29,549 bases of DNA, taken from positions 1 through 29,549 of the forward strand of contig JANTQF010000406.1 of assembly GCA_032988165.1 (NCBI GenBank), in the 5' to 3' direction. The position numbers were made by a program, and so were the translations under genes. The stretch is from Emmonsiellopsis sp. PD_33. Lineage: Eukaryota > Ascomycota > Eurotiomycetes > Onygenales > Ajellomycetaceae. Below are positions 18,404-29,549 of the stretch, piece by piece. Positions within the stretch are counted from its first letter, which is position 1; every line of letters starts with the position of its first letter. The notes beneath the pieces were generated by a model. The model saw only the letters and a program-made list of their open reading frames with translations. It made no database searches and was not told the origin of the DNA.

Positions 18404-19864
18404 TTTTATAATCACTTACTTAATCTCTTCTTAGAGATTCTTATTATATTTACCCTCTAAATGTGATTTATATATATAGTAGATTCTTTCAAATGTAACC
18501 CATACATACAGTAAACTCTTCTAAAATCTGAAATGCAACTTACTCAGCTCAGCTCTATCAGATAATATATTAGTAAAAGGCCCTAAAGCTCTAACAGTTC
18601 ATATTAATATCTCATGAGATTTTCCTTTAAACTTTCTAAATCCTCTGAACTCTTCAAATTCAAACAATCTTTTAAATTCATTATAAATATAAATCCTCTA
18701 CATGAAGATAGTATCTCTTCTCAGAGCTTTAATACTGAGTTCTGAAACTTCATTTAATAGCTTGTAAATAAGATTAACCTCATTATTAAATAAAATCATA
18801 TATTCATATTAACTTTAGCTTCTATCTTAACTCCTACTCATTCAACTACTTCTTTTAAGGACTTTCTAAGATGCCTGAAAGAAAGGCTTGCTACCCTTAA
18901 GAAATTCACAGGTAAATAAGTCTCTAAATATCCTATCTAGTGTCTCAGTGTGAAGGCTAAAATCACTTTAGACAGCCTTGCAATTAAATTTCTCACTAAT
19001 CAGACCTGATATATCTACATCCAACTCTCTAGTATTATCATCACCTAATTCCACTCTTAAATGAAGGCTAATATTAAGGTTATTCTTATAATCTCTAATA
19101 TCATTCTCAATTAGCTTGACATTCTTTTCTTTAACTCTTTAGTGACCTAGAAAGCTCTGACCTGGCTGCACAGTATTCATTAGAAAACTAATCCACTCTT
19201 CACCTTTCTCCTAAGATTTAATCAGAAGATCCTGGAAGTCAGCAGCCAGCTATGAAATGATACTGTTAAGAAGGCTCTACTTAAAAAGGCTATTAAGTTT
19301 GAATTTCTATAGTAGACTATCACCTCTATCAAACCTCCTATATACCTCAAATATTATATAAAGCTCCATAGTATAAAGAATAACCTATCTGAGATTAAGA
19401 TCATTTAAGGCTGAATCTATGATGATACTCTTACTACCTTTAGAGAGGTCTTTCTTAAGACCTCTCTACTAAAGAATTTAAATACTATGAATTAGATATC
19501 TATAGGGCTTACTCATATAAATGCATTTTATATTCTGAATATAATTATTACTGCCATCATTAACTGTCACACCCAAGGTATCTATATTAACTGTGATAAA
19601 TCTAGGTACAGAGCTGCTGACTGCTGCAGAACCCATATTCTCCTAAAACTATCTATACAGTTCATAAACATATAAATCAAGTCTAAAGAGGAGGAAGACT
19701 TTAAAGACACTAAGTCAGACTTGGGAAAAAACTAGCTTCTATATGAAATTATGAGTAGAAGCTTCTAGAGTTAGATAGAAAGACCTTTGAGAAGAAAATA
19801 ACTATTTTAGTAATTCTTATATCTATTATAATTAATTATTCTTTTAATATGAATGCTATGATAA
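18404..19864 (+). pseudogene. Element A: gag region (mutated), first part
   Basis: This part aligns to the gag region of element B (20119-21590) along its whole length. A zinc-knuckle (CCHC) of the capsid protein is visible at about 19580-19625, but the first Cys is Tyr and the His is Tyr, both explained by G-to-A or C-to-T change. Many stops interrupt every frame. The gag sequence stops at 19864, where element B was inserted, and continues after it at 25435. Confidence 0.8.
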
Positions 19865-20118
19865 TGTGAAGGGCTACACCCTTATACTCTATATTCATAG
19901 CTTGCCTGAACTTTACCCAATCTCTAACTGCTCAATTAGATGCCTTCAACCAGGCCTTTATATAAATATTTATCCACTCTGACCTCACATAATTCCCTTC
20001 TATTTATATTATATGATCTTGTGATTTCTTTTCCTTTTTCCTTTCTTTCTCTAGTAATTACAATTTTGATTCTAGTGTATAGCTTACATGATCTACTTAT
20101 CAGAGTGCACTCATTATA
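19865..20118 (+). repeat. 5' LTR of element B
   Basis: 254 nt, TG at the start and TTATA at the end (CA changed to TA). It aligns gaplessly with the other two LTR copies. Confidence 0.88.
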
Positions 20119-23100
20119 TTTTGTAATTACTCACTTGATCTCTTCTTAGAGATTCTTGTTATATTTATCCTCTAAATGTGATTCATATGTATAGCAGATT
20201 CTTCTGAATGTAACTCATGCATACAGTAAAACTCTTCTGAAATTCAAAATACAACTTGCTTAGCTCAACTCTACCAGATAATATGTTAGTAAAAGGCCTC
20301 AAAGCTCTGACAGTCTGTATTAATATCTCATGAGATTTTCCTCTGAACTTTTTAAATCCTCCAAACTTCCTAAATCCTCTAAACTCTTCAAATCCAAATA
20401 ATCTTTTGAATCCATTATAAATATGGATCCTCCATATAAAGACAGCACTCCTTCTTAGAGCCCTGATGCTGAATTTCAAAACTTCATTTAATAGCTCACA
20501 AATAAGATCAACCTCATTACTGAATAAAATTATATACTCATACTAACTTTAACTCCTGTTCTGACTTCTACTCACCTAATTACTCCTTTTGAGGACTTCC
20601 TGAGATGCCCAAAAGAAAGGCTCACCACCCTTAAGAAATTTATAGGCAAACAAGTCTCTGAATACTCTGCCTGGCACCTCAGTGTAGAGGCCAAAATCAC
20701 TTTGGATGGCCTTGCAATTAGATCTCCTGCTAATCAGGCCTGATACATCTATACCTAACTCTCTAGTATTATTATCACCTGATTCTACCCTTAAATAAAG
20801 GTCAATATCAAACTCATTCTTATAATCCTCAATATCATTCTCAACTAGTTTGACATTCTTTTCTCTAACCCTTCAGTGGCTCAGAAGGCCCTAACCTAAT
20901 TGCACAGTATTTACTAGAAAATCAATCCACTCTCTACTTTTCTTCTAAGATTTAATTAGAAGATCTTAGAAGCTAACAGTCAGCTGTGAAATAACACTAT
21001 CAAGAAGATCCTACTTAAAAAGGCCATTAAGTTTAAACTTCTGCAGCAGACTGTTGCCTCCATTGAACCCCCTATATACCTCAAATATTATATGAAGCTT
21101 CATGGCATAGAGAACAACTTATCTGAGATCAAGGCTATTTAGAGCTGAATTCATAGTAGTATCTCTACTACCTTCAGGAAGGTCTTTCTTAAGACCTTTC
21201 TACCAAAGGACCTGAACATTATGAACTGGATACCTACAGGGCCCACTCATACAAACACATTTTATATTCTAAATATGACTACTACCACTATCATTGACTA
21301 CTATGCCCAAGATGTCTGCATTAACTGTGACAAATCTGAGCACAGAGCTGCTGACTACTATAGAACTCATATTTCCTCAAAACTGCCTATATAGTCTGCA
21401 AACATACAAATCAAGTCTAAAGAGGAGAAAGACTTTAAAGATATCAAGTTAGACTTGGGAAAAGACTAGCTTTCATATGAAATTATGAGTAGAAGCTCCT
21501 AAAGTTAGATAGAAAGATCTTTGAGAAGAAAATGATTATTCTAGTAATTCTTATATCTACTGTAGTTAATCATTCTTTTAATATGAATACTATAATGAAT
21601 AGTAGTTACTATTACTATTCAATGATTCACCCTCACATAGTTAACTATCATAACCTCCTATGTATCCTAATTAACCCCCAAAAGATTGAAGGTATCAATG
21701 GTGACACAGGCAGCTTTATATGAAACATGGTAAAGCTTAATGTTGATGTTGGTGAATTTCTCCAAGAAAATGCCTATACATATAAGATTGAGAATCTTCT
21801 ATATGACTTCATACTAGGCCTATTATAGCTATCTGAACATCAAACCCTTATTAATACTTACAATTAATGCATCATATTCCCTGGAGGCATCTACATCTCT
21901 GAAAAAGATGTTCATAAGACTACTGACCTTCACCAAATCTCTACTAATACTTATAACCTCCTTTAAAGCTGCAATTAGAAATTCAAGTTCTGACCTCCTA
22001 TTGAAATCTTCACCATTAGCATGGCTAATATAGAGAAGGCTCTCTCATAACTCTCTAAGAAGTTAAAGACTGACTCTGTAACAGTTCTCCCTCTATAATA
22101 CCATAAATTCCTTAATATTTTTAATTATAAGGCTGCTGAGAAGCTCCTGTCATTCCACAATGTATATGACTATTATATTAAATTTGAGAAGATAGATGGT
22201 AAAGACTCTTAGCTACCCTGAGGATTACTATACAATATATTATATGATAAACTACTTGTACTCTACAAGATCCTTAATAACCTTCTGAATAAGAGTTTCA
22301 TCTGAGTTAGCAATTTGCCTGCAGGCATACCCATACTCTTTATGAAAAAGCCAGATAGAGACCTCTGATTCTATATTAACTATTAGGGCCTCAACTGCCT
22401 CACCTGAAAGGATTATTATCTGCTGCTGTTAATCAATAAGACTCTTAAATAGATTAGCTGAGTTAAGTAGTTCACAAAACTAAATGTCATTTCTATATTC
22501 TATAAGATCTGAATTGCAGAAGAAGATGAATGGCTAACTACCTTTTACATGAGATATAGTCTATTTAAATGAACAGTTATTCTCTTTAGTCTCACAAACA
22601 CCCTGAGCACCTTCTAGAAATACATCAACTGGGCCTTATAAGACTATTTAGATGAATTTGCTTCCATCTACCTTAATAACATTCTCATCTTCACTAATAG
22701 ATTCTACAAGTAGCATTAAGAGTATATCTGAAAAGTTCTTACCTGCCTCTACAAACATAATCTTCTAATTGACATTAATAAATCTGTCTTTAAAGTTCAA
22801 AAGACAATCTACCTCAGCTTCATCATAGAGGCAGGGAAGGGAGTCTGTATGAACCCCAAGAAGATTACTGTTATCCTCAAATGGGAGGCCTCTATAATTA
22901 TAAAAGACATGCAAGACTTCCTAGAATTCATAAATTTCTACTAATACTTCATTTGAGATTTTTCTGACATCATTTAATTACTAACTGACCTCACACATAA
23001 AGATTAGTAGTTTTAATGGTCTAAGGAAGTAGATAAGATATTTACACACCTTAAGTAGATATTCATCTCTACCCTAATACTCATCACATTTAACTCTAAC

Positions 23101-25180
23101 CATCTAATGGTAGTTGAAATAGACTCTTCTAGTTACATTATAGATAGTGCTCTCATGTAATAGAATGATGAAAGTATTCTGTAACCCTGCATATTTATAT
23201 TTAAAAAGCTCAGTTCTATTAAAATTAATTATGAGATTTATGATAAGGAACTCCTTGCCATCATCTGATGTCTAGAGGAATAGGACTTCAAACTTTATAG
23301 TATGAAAAACTTTGAAATCATCATAAATTATAAGAACCTCTAATATTTCACAATAATCTATAAACTCTCTAAATGCTAAATGTACTGGGCTGAATTTCTC
23401 AGCTACTTCCATTTTATAATTTATTACTACCCTAATACAGAGAACTCCATAGCTGATACTCTCTCCTAATATGAATAGAATATACCTTCTAAAGACTCCA
23501 ATGCCTACTGGGTAAATCATGAACAGAGACTACTAGATTCATAGATCCTCAAAGAATCCAAAGTAATATTACATGAAGTAATATGTGTCTTGTCTGTTAT
23601 CCTACTAATTATGACTGCCTCATTCCTACTTTAGAGACTCTAGGATACTGCTGCTGCCTCCAACAAATACCTTCAAATAATAACTCAAATTATCTAGGAT
23701 AAAGCTTGCTATTTTCTACCTGAACTTTAAGCTCATATTAACATCACTAAATGCTCTGTAGACTCTGACTTCCAACTATACTTTCAGGGGAGGTGGTAGA
23801 TTTCTAATTCAGAACTATTATACACCCAAATCATGCAAGAAACTCATAATTCTCTGATGACTGGTCATTCAGACTGTAAAGTACTCTACTAAATTTTATC
23901 CTGAGATTTCTACTAGCCTGATATGTCTCAGAGCATTCAACAGTTCATTTAGAACTACAATGTCTGCTAATTTATTATTACCTGGTAAGATTACTACTAA
24001 GGTCTACTTAAATCTCTTCTGATTTCTGAATGTGTCTGATGTGATGTTACCATCAATTTTATAGTAAACCTCTTTATGAGTAATAGCTGCAAGAATATTC
24101 TTATCATTATTAACTGCCTTAGTAAAGGTGTTATTCTTAAACTCTGTGTGAAGATGAATGCACTCATAATAGCTAAAGCCTTCCTCTAAAGTTCATTTTA
24201 TCATCAGTATGATTTACTCTATATAATTATCTTAGACTGTAGAATTTAATTCATTAGAGCTATCTAATTCTAAATTTACTAGCTCCTCAAGATCTTTTAA
24301 TACCTCTTGACTGTCTATCATTCTAAAACTAATGATAGCACTGAATGTATGATTCAGACAACTAAGAACTACCTCTAAAAGTTCTATTTATATGCTTAGG
24401 ATGACTGGAATGAACTCCTCCTGCATGCTAAACTTGTAATTAATGGTTATAACACTGTTAGCACTGATATCAGCTTATTTTTCCTCTTATATGATTATAA
24501 CCTTAAAGTCCTTAATCTCACTAAATTACCTGAACCTTCTACTTTACTTTATAGTCTGATTTAAATTGTAGACACTATCATCTTAAAACTTCAGCAAGCC
24601 TGCAAGTAGGCTAAATCCTTCATGGCCAGTGCTTAGTAGAACTAATAGAACTACATGAATGCCTGCTAAAATCCTACTAAATATTATAAAATAGATGATA
24701 AGGTCTAATTAGATCTCTGAAATATTATAACTAATTGCTCATCTCACACACTTAACTATTAATATGCTAAGTATATTGTTATTGAAGTCCTAGGAAGTCA
24801 TAACTACTATCTTAACATACTACTCAAAATTTACAATGTGTTTCATATGAATCTACTTCATAAAGCCTCTATTAACCTATTCCTCTCACAAGAGATTACT
24901 GACTGGCATCCACCTGACATCATCAGGAAAGACAATAAGATAGAATACAAGATTGAAGCCATCCTCAACTACTATTACTATAGATGAGAATTTCAGTACC
25001 TAGTGAAGTAGCTTGAATATAAGGCTCCTTCATGGGAACTAACCTCTGCCCTGCAGGATACTACTGTACTTACCTATTATAAAAAACTATACCTGCCTAA
25101 TAAGACTCCACCTGCACTGTACTATGCCTGATTCTCTGAACCCTCCTGCCTGCCCTCTGAAACCAAATAGGGAGAGATAA
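20119..25180 (+). pseudogene. Element B internal region: gag-pol of a chromovirus, RIP-degraded
   Basis: Degraded domains in order on the plus strand are: gag with a CCHC knuckle at about 21317-21358 (Cys, Cys and His kept; last Cys is Tyr); reverse transcriptase from about 22319, whose catalytic YxDD reads YLNN at 22669-22680; an RNase H stretch with YDKELLAI at about 23236-23262; an integrase with HNSLMTGH (about 23844-23868) and a catalytic region near 24040; and a C-terminal chromodomain at about 24941-25070 (KIEAIL, YLVK, SWEL). The chromodomain marks the chromovirus branch, in which the domain can guide integration to heterochromatin. TAA and TAG stops, often at former Gln and Trp codons, occur throughout. 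Nothing here can make a full protein. Confidence 0.88.
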
Positions 25181-25434
25181 TATAAAGGGCTACATTCTTA
25201 TATTCTATATTTATAGCTCATCTGAACTTCACTCAATCTCTAACTGCCCAATTAGATGCCTCTAACCAGGCTTTTATATAAATGTTTATCTACTTCAACC
25301 TCACATAATTCCCTTCTATTTATATCACACAATCTTGTGATTTCTTTTTCTTTTTCCTTTCTTTCTCTAGTGATTACAATTTTGATTCTAGCATATAGCT
25401 TGCATGATCTGCTTATTGGAGCACACCTATTACA
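25181..25434 (+). repeat. 3' LTR of element B
   Basis: 254 nt, starting TATAAAG (TG changed to TA) and ending TTACA. Directly followed by the target duplication GATAG and the resumed internal region of element A. Confidence 0.88.
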
Positions 25435-28199
25435 GATAGATAGTAGTTACTATTACTATTTAATGATTTACTCTTATATGATTAATTATTATAATTTTCT
25501 GTGTATTCTGATCAACCTCTAAAAGATTGAAGGTATTAATGGTGATACAGGTAGCTTCATACAAAATATAATGAAACTTAATATTAATATTAGTAAATTT
25601 CTTTAAGAAAATACTTATACATATGAAATTGAAAATCTTCTATATAACTTCATACTAGACTTATTATAACTATCTGAACATCAAGCCCTCATCAATGCTC
25701 ACAATTAATGTATTATATTCTCTAGAGGCATCTATATCTCTAAAAAAGATGTTCATAAGATTACTGATCTTCACTAAATCTCTATTAATACTTATAATCT
25801 TCTTTAAAGCTACAATTAGAAATTTAAGTTTTAACCTCCCATTGAAATCTTCATTATTAGTATAGCTAATATAGAGAAGATCCTCTCACAGCTCTCTAAG
25901 AAGCTAAAGATCAACCTCATAATAGTTCTCCCTCTATACTATTATAAATTCCTTAATATTTTTAATTATAAGGCTGCTGAGAAGCTTCTACCATTCTACA
26001 GTATACATAACTATTATATTAAACTTAAGAAGATAAATGGTAAAGACTCTTAGCTACCCTAGAGACTACTATATAATATATTATATGATAAATTACTTGT
26101 GCTCTACAAGACCCTTAATGACCTTCTGAATAAGGGTTTCATCTAAATTAGTAATTTACCTGTAGGTGCACCTGTACTTTTCACAAAAAAGCCAGGTAGA
26201 AACCTTTAGTTTTATATTAACTATTAGAGTCTTAACTATCTTATCTAAAAAGATCATTACTTACTGTCATTAATTAATGAGACTCTTAAATAGATCAGCT
26301 GAGCCAAGTGGTTCATAAAGCTAAATATCATTTTCATGTTCTATAAAATTTAAATCATAGAAGGAGATGAGTGGCTAACTACCTTTCACACAAAATATGA
26401 TTTATTTAAATAGATAGTTACTCTCTTTAGTCTCATAAATATCTCAAATACCTTCTAGAAATACATCAACTAAGTTTTATAAGACTATTTGAATGAATTT
26501 ACTTCTACCTACCTTAATAACATTCTTATCTTCACTAATAGATCTCATAAGTAGTATTAAGAGTACATTCAAAAAGTCCTCATCTATCTCTACAAATATA
26601 GCCTCCCAATTAATATTAATAAATCTATCTTTAAAGTTCAAGAGACAACCTATCTCAGCTTCATCATAGAGGTAGAGAAGGAAGTTCATATGGACCTCAA
26701 AAAAATTACTACTATTCTTAAATGAGAGGCTCCTATAATTATAAAAGATATGTAAGGCTTTCTAAGATTTATAAATTTCTACTAATACTTTATTCAGGAT
26801 TTTTCTGATATCATCCAATTACTAACTGACCTCACATGCAAAGACTAGTAATTTCTATAATTTAAGGAGGCAGACAAGACATTCACACATCTTAAATAGA
26901 TATTTATCTCTACCTTAATACTCATTACATTTAATTCTAATCATCTAATAGTAATTGAAACAGACTCTTTCAGTTACATCACAGACAGTACTTTCATGCA
27001 ATGAAATAATAAAGATATCCTATAATTCTATACATTTATATCTAAGAAGCTCAGCCCTGTTAAAGTTAATTATAAGATTTATAATAAGGAACTTCTCACC
27101 ATCATCTAATGTCTAAAAGAATGGAACTCTAAACTTTATAGTATGAAAAACTTCAAAATTATTATAAATTATAAGAACCTCTGATATTTCACAACAACTC
27201 ATAAACTCTCTAAATGTCAGATATACTGAGCTGAATTCCTCAGCCACTTTCATTTTATAATTTATTACTACTCTGACATAGAGAACTTCATGGCTGATGC
27301 TCTCTCTCAATGTGAATAAAATATGCCTTCTAAAGACTTCAATACCTACTAGATAAATTGTGAATAGAGACTATTAGATCTATAAACTCTTAAAGAATCT
27401 AAAGTAATACTGTATAGAGTAATATATATCTTACTTATCATCCTATTAATTATAATTATCTCATTCTCACTCTAGGGACTCTGGGATACTGCTGCTGCCT
27501 CTAATAAATACCTTTAAATAATAATTTAGATTGTCTGAGATAAAGCTTGCTATTTTCCACTCAAACTTTAAGTCTATATTAACATCACTAAATACTCTGT
27601 AGACTCTAACTTCTAACTATACTTTCAGAGGAGGTAGTAGGTTTCTGATTCAGAATCATTGCATATCTAAATCATACAAGAAATTTATAATTCTCTAATG
27701 ACTAACTATCTAGACTGCAAAGCACTCTATTAAATTTTATCTTAAGATTTTTACTGGTCTGACATGTCCTAGAGCATCTAATAGTTCACTTAGAACTATA
27801 ATATCTACTAATCTATTATCATCTAGTGGGACTACTATTAAGGTCTGCTTAAATCTCTTCTAATTCTTAAATATATCTAATATGATGTTATCATTAATTT
27901 CACAGTAAACCTCTTTATGAGTAATAGCTATAAGAATATTCTTATCATTATTAACTATCTCAGTAAAGATGTTATTCTTAAATTCTATGTGAAAATAGAT
28001 GTACCTATAGTGACTAAAGTCTTTCTCTGAAGTTTATTTTATTATTAGTATGATCTACTTTATATAATTATTTTAAACTATAAAACCCAGTTCATTAGAG
28101 CTATCTAAAGCTAAATCTATTAGCTCCTCAAGATCTCTCAGTACCTCTTGACTGCCTATTACCCTGAAACTAATGATAACACTAAATGTATGATTCAGA
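25435..28199 (+). pseudogene. Element A: pol region, second part
   Basis: The sequence resumes element A where it was interrupted at 19864 and aligns to element B from about 21590 to about 24358. It covers the protease/RT/RNase H/integrase part of pol. The RT catalytic motif reads YLNN at 26510-26521, as in element B. Stops are dense. The alignment ends in the integrase, at TGATTCAGA (28191-28199), where a LINE begins; chromodomain and 3' LTR of element A are not in the window. Confidence 0.85.
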
Positions 28200-29549
28200 T
28201 AAAGTTGTACATGATATTCAACTTGCAAAGCATGAAGGGCTGGTTTCCTCAGCTGCTTTTATAGATATAAAAGGTGCTTTTGACCATGTTTCATTGAATA
28301 AACTTGTGAGAATCCTCCAGGACTTAGGGTTACCAAAGGCTTTAATATATTGGATTATCTGTTTCATGTCTGAAAGGACCATTCAACTTCTCTTTGATGG
28401 TCAAAAACAAGATAAGACAGCCTTTGAGATAGGGGTTCCTCAGGGATCCCCAGTCTCCCCTATTCTATTTGCTATATATGCTACTGTTCTATTTAAGAAT
28501 AGGAGAATAGTTATAGTAAGGATACCTAGCTATGTTGATGACTTAGGCTTGATTATAAGTTCTCATTCTATAGAAAATAACTGCAGAGTTATAGAGGAAG
28601 CTGCTCAGGAGGTTTTTCAAAGAGGAGATGAAAATTTAATTCAGTTTGATATGGATAAGACTGAATTGATTCATTTCTATCCTAAACCTAGAGAGAAGAA
28701 TTACTCTATTACACTGTTAGGAAGAGAAATCAAGCCTAAAGAGTCAGTTAGATGGCTAGGGGTCTGGTTGGATTCAAAGTTAACCTTTAAATCTCATGTT
28801 AAGATCAGACTTGCACAGGCAGAGAAGACACTGAGTAATATACTTAGACTTTCTAATACTGAGAGAGGATTGTCCTTTCAGGCTATGAGACAACTTTATA
28901 TAGCCTGCACAGCCTCAGTGTCTGATTTTGCAGTCCAGATTTGGTGGAAGAATCAAAAGAATTATCTTAGTTGGTTTCAAAAACTTCAGAACCAGGCTTT
29001 AAGAAGGATTCTAGGAGCTTTTAAGACTTCTCCATATAGAGCTATGGAGATTGAAGCTTCTATTCCACCTCCTGAGATAAGGCTGGAGAAGGCATGCATG
29101 AATTATGCTTTAAGAATAATGAAAATGAGCTTAAAACATCCAATTAGACAGAGAGTTTCCTCATCTTATCCACCATATAACTCAGGGAATGAGTTAGATT
29201 GGGATAAGTATGAAGATTGGAATGAAAACTCAGAGAATTCATTAAAGTTAGTACCTTCCCAGCTTTATAGAATATGTTCTATGGTTAAAGGATGCTTTAG
29301 AAGCCTTAACATAGAAGGTATTCAACATGAGAGGTTATATCCTTGGAGAAAAACTCTGCAGAATCTAATTGATATTGATATTAGTATCTTATCAAAAGAG
29401 GAAGAGAAAGAAATGCATCTTCAAAAACTAGAGAGGATTAATAAAGATAGAGCTTTATTAATATATTCAGATGGTTCAAAAAGTGAACAGGGTGATATAG
29501 GAGCTGGTTTAGCTTTCAAACATCCTAAAATGAACTCTGAGTATACTTT
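28200..29549 (+). mobile_element. 5'-truncated LINE (Tad/I-type non-LTR retrotransposon), continues past the window
   Basis: The break at about 28200 cuts the LINE inside its reverse transcriptase, so endonuclease and the RT N-terminus are missing; such 5' truncation is normal for target-primed insertion. The rest reads as one continuous frame. The 3' end, where a tail and target duplication would confirm the insertion, lies outside the window. Confidence 0.85.
28201..29549 (+). CDS. LINE ORF2 fragment: reverse transcriptase and start of RNase H, no stop codons
   Basis: 449 codons run from 28201 to the window end without a stop. RT motif A is AFIDIKGAFD (catalytic Asp codon at 28264-28266); PQGSPVSP (from 28438) is motif B; YVDD at 28531-28542 is motif C with both Asp intact; WLGVWLDSKLTFKSHV follows in the thumb region. 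An RNase H domain begins at about 29464 with YSDGS. Presence of RNase H places it with the Tad/I group of fungal LINEs. The frame has no start of its own and is partial at both ends. Arg is encoded only by AGA and AGG, and the stretch contains no CpG. Compared with the gypsy copies next to it, coding capacity is untouched, so the insertion is probably young or its sequence is poorly attacked by RIP. Confidence 0.88.

Larger units (their letters stand above)
19865..25434 (+). mobile_element. Element B: complete Ty3/gypsy chromovirus nested in element A
   Basis: The element is 5,570 nt, with 254-nt LTRs at 19865-20118 and 25181-25434, gag, pol and a chromodomain in the order of fungal chromoviruses. 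A 5-nt target duplication, GATAA (19860-19864) and GATAG (25435-25439), flanks it; the one difference is a G/A transition. A purine-rich tract (about 25165-25180) precedes the 3' LTR, as expected for plus-strand priming. Both LTRs differ by many transitions, so age cannot be read from LTR divergence. It is inactive: all frames contain stops. It was inserted in the same orientation as element A. Confidence 0.9.

Noticed and set aside
18221..27310. Several 60-98-codon frames on both strands of the AT-rich block
   Set aside because: They fall inside mutated gypsy sequence or its antisense strand and do not follow the RT, integrase or gag frames.
1..29549. CRISPR arrays, rRNA and tRNA genes
   Set aside because: No regularly spaced repeats and no recognisable rRNA or tRNA sequence were seen; CRISPR is not expected in a fungal nucleus.

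Overview
The window looks like nuclear DNA of a filamentous ascomycete. The evidence is short introns (about 50-75 nt) with GTAAGT or GTATGT donors and CTAAC/CTGAT-type branch sites, F-box and DUF6594-type genes that are typical of such fungi, and a sharp split into a gene-bearing half of normal composition and an AT-rich half made of mutated retrotransposons. This two-part composition with gypsy-filled, CpG-poor blocks resembles what is reported for Onygenales (the Blastomyces/Histoplasma/Coccidioides group), but the order is an inference and I cannot name a species.

Positions 1-17,761 are gene-bearing. Seen from left to right: a small duplicated exon-like sequence at the very left edge; a five-exon minus-strand gene for an F-box-like hypothetical protein (499-2754); three short genes with retropepsin (aspartic protease) folds (4401-4997 plus, about 6189-6806 plus, 7411-7929 minus), only one of which keeps the catalytic Asp-Ser-Gly; a four-exon DUF6594 membrane protein gene (8861-9917); a single-exon F-box protein gene (11378-13474); and a single-exon zinc-independent MDR quinone-reductase-like gene (14981-16000). 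The spaces between are long, and I see no convincing genes in them. This block is framed by a gapless 131-bp inverted repeat (1-131 and 17631-17761, about 92% identical).

From 17,682 to the end (about 11.9 kb) I found no CpG dinucleotide at all. This block holds a Ty3/gypsy chromovirus (element A, starting with its LTR at 18150) into which a second, complete copy of the same family (element B, 19865-25434, 254-bp LTRs) has inserted. The nesting is shown by a 5-bp target duplication and by the way A resumes after B exactly where it broke off. Both copies are riddled with transitions and stops, as expected from repeat-induced point mutation (RIP). Element A is cut at about 28,199 by a 5'-truncated LINE (non-LTR retrotransposon), whose open frame runs 449 codons to the window end with no stop, with intact RT and RNase H motifs, and also with no CpG.

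The genes do not form an obvious pathway. The main interest lies in the genome-defence story: CpG-directed mutation has destroyed the LTR elements, may be spreading into the adjoining repeat arm, and has left intact a LINE whose coding sequence avoids CpG entirely.
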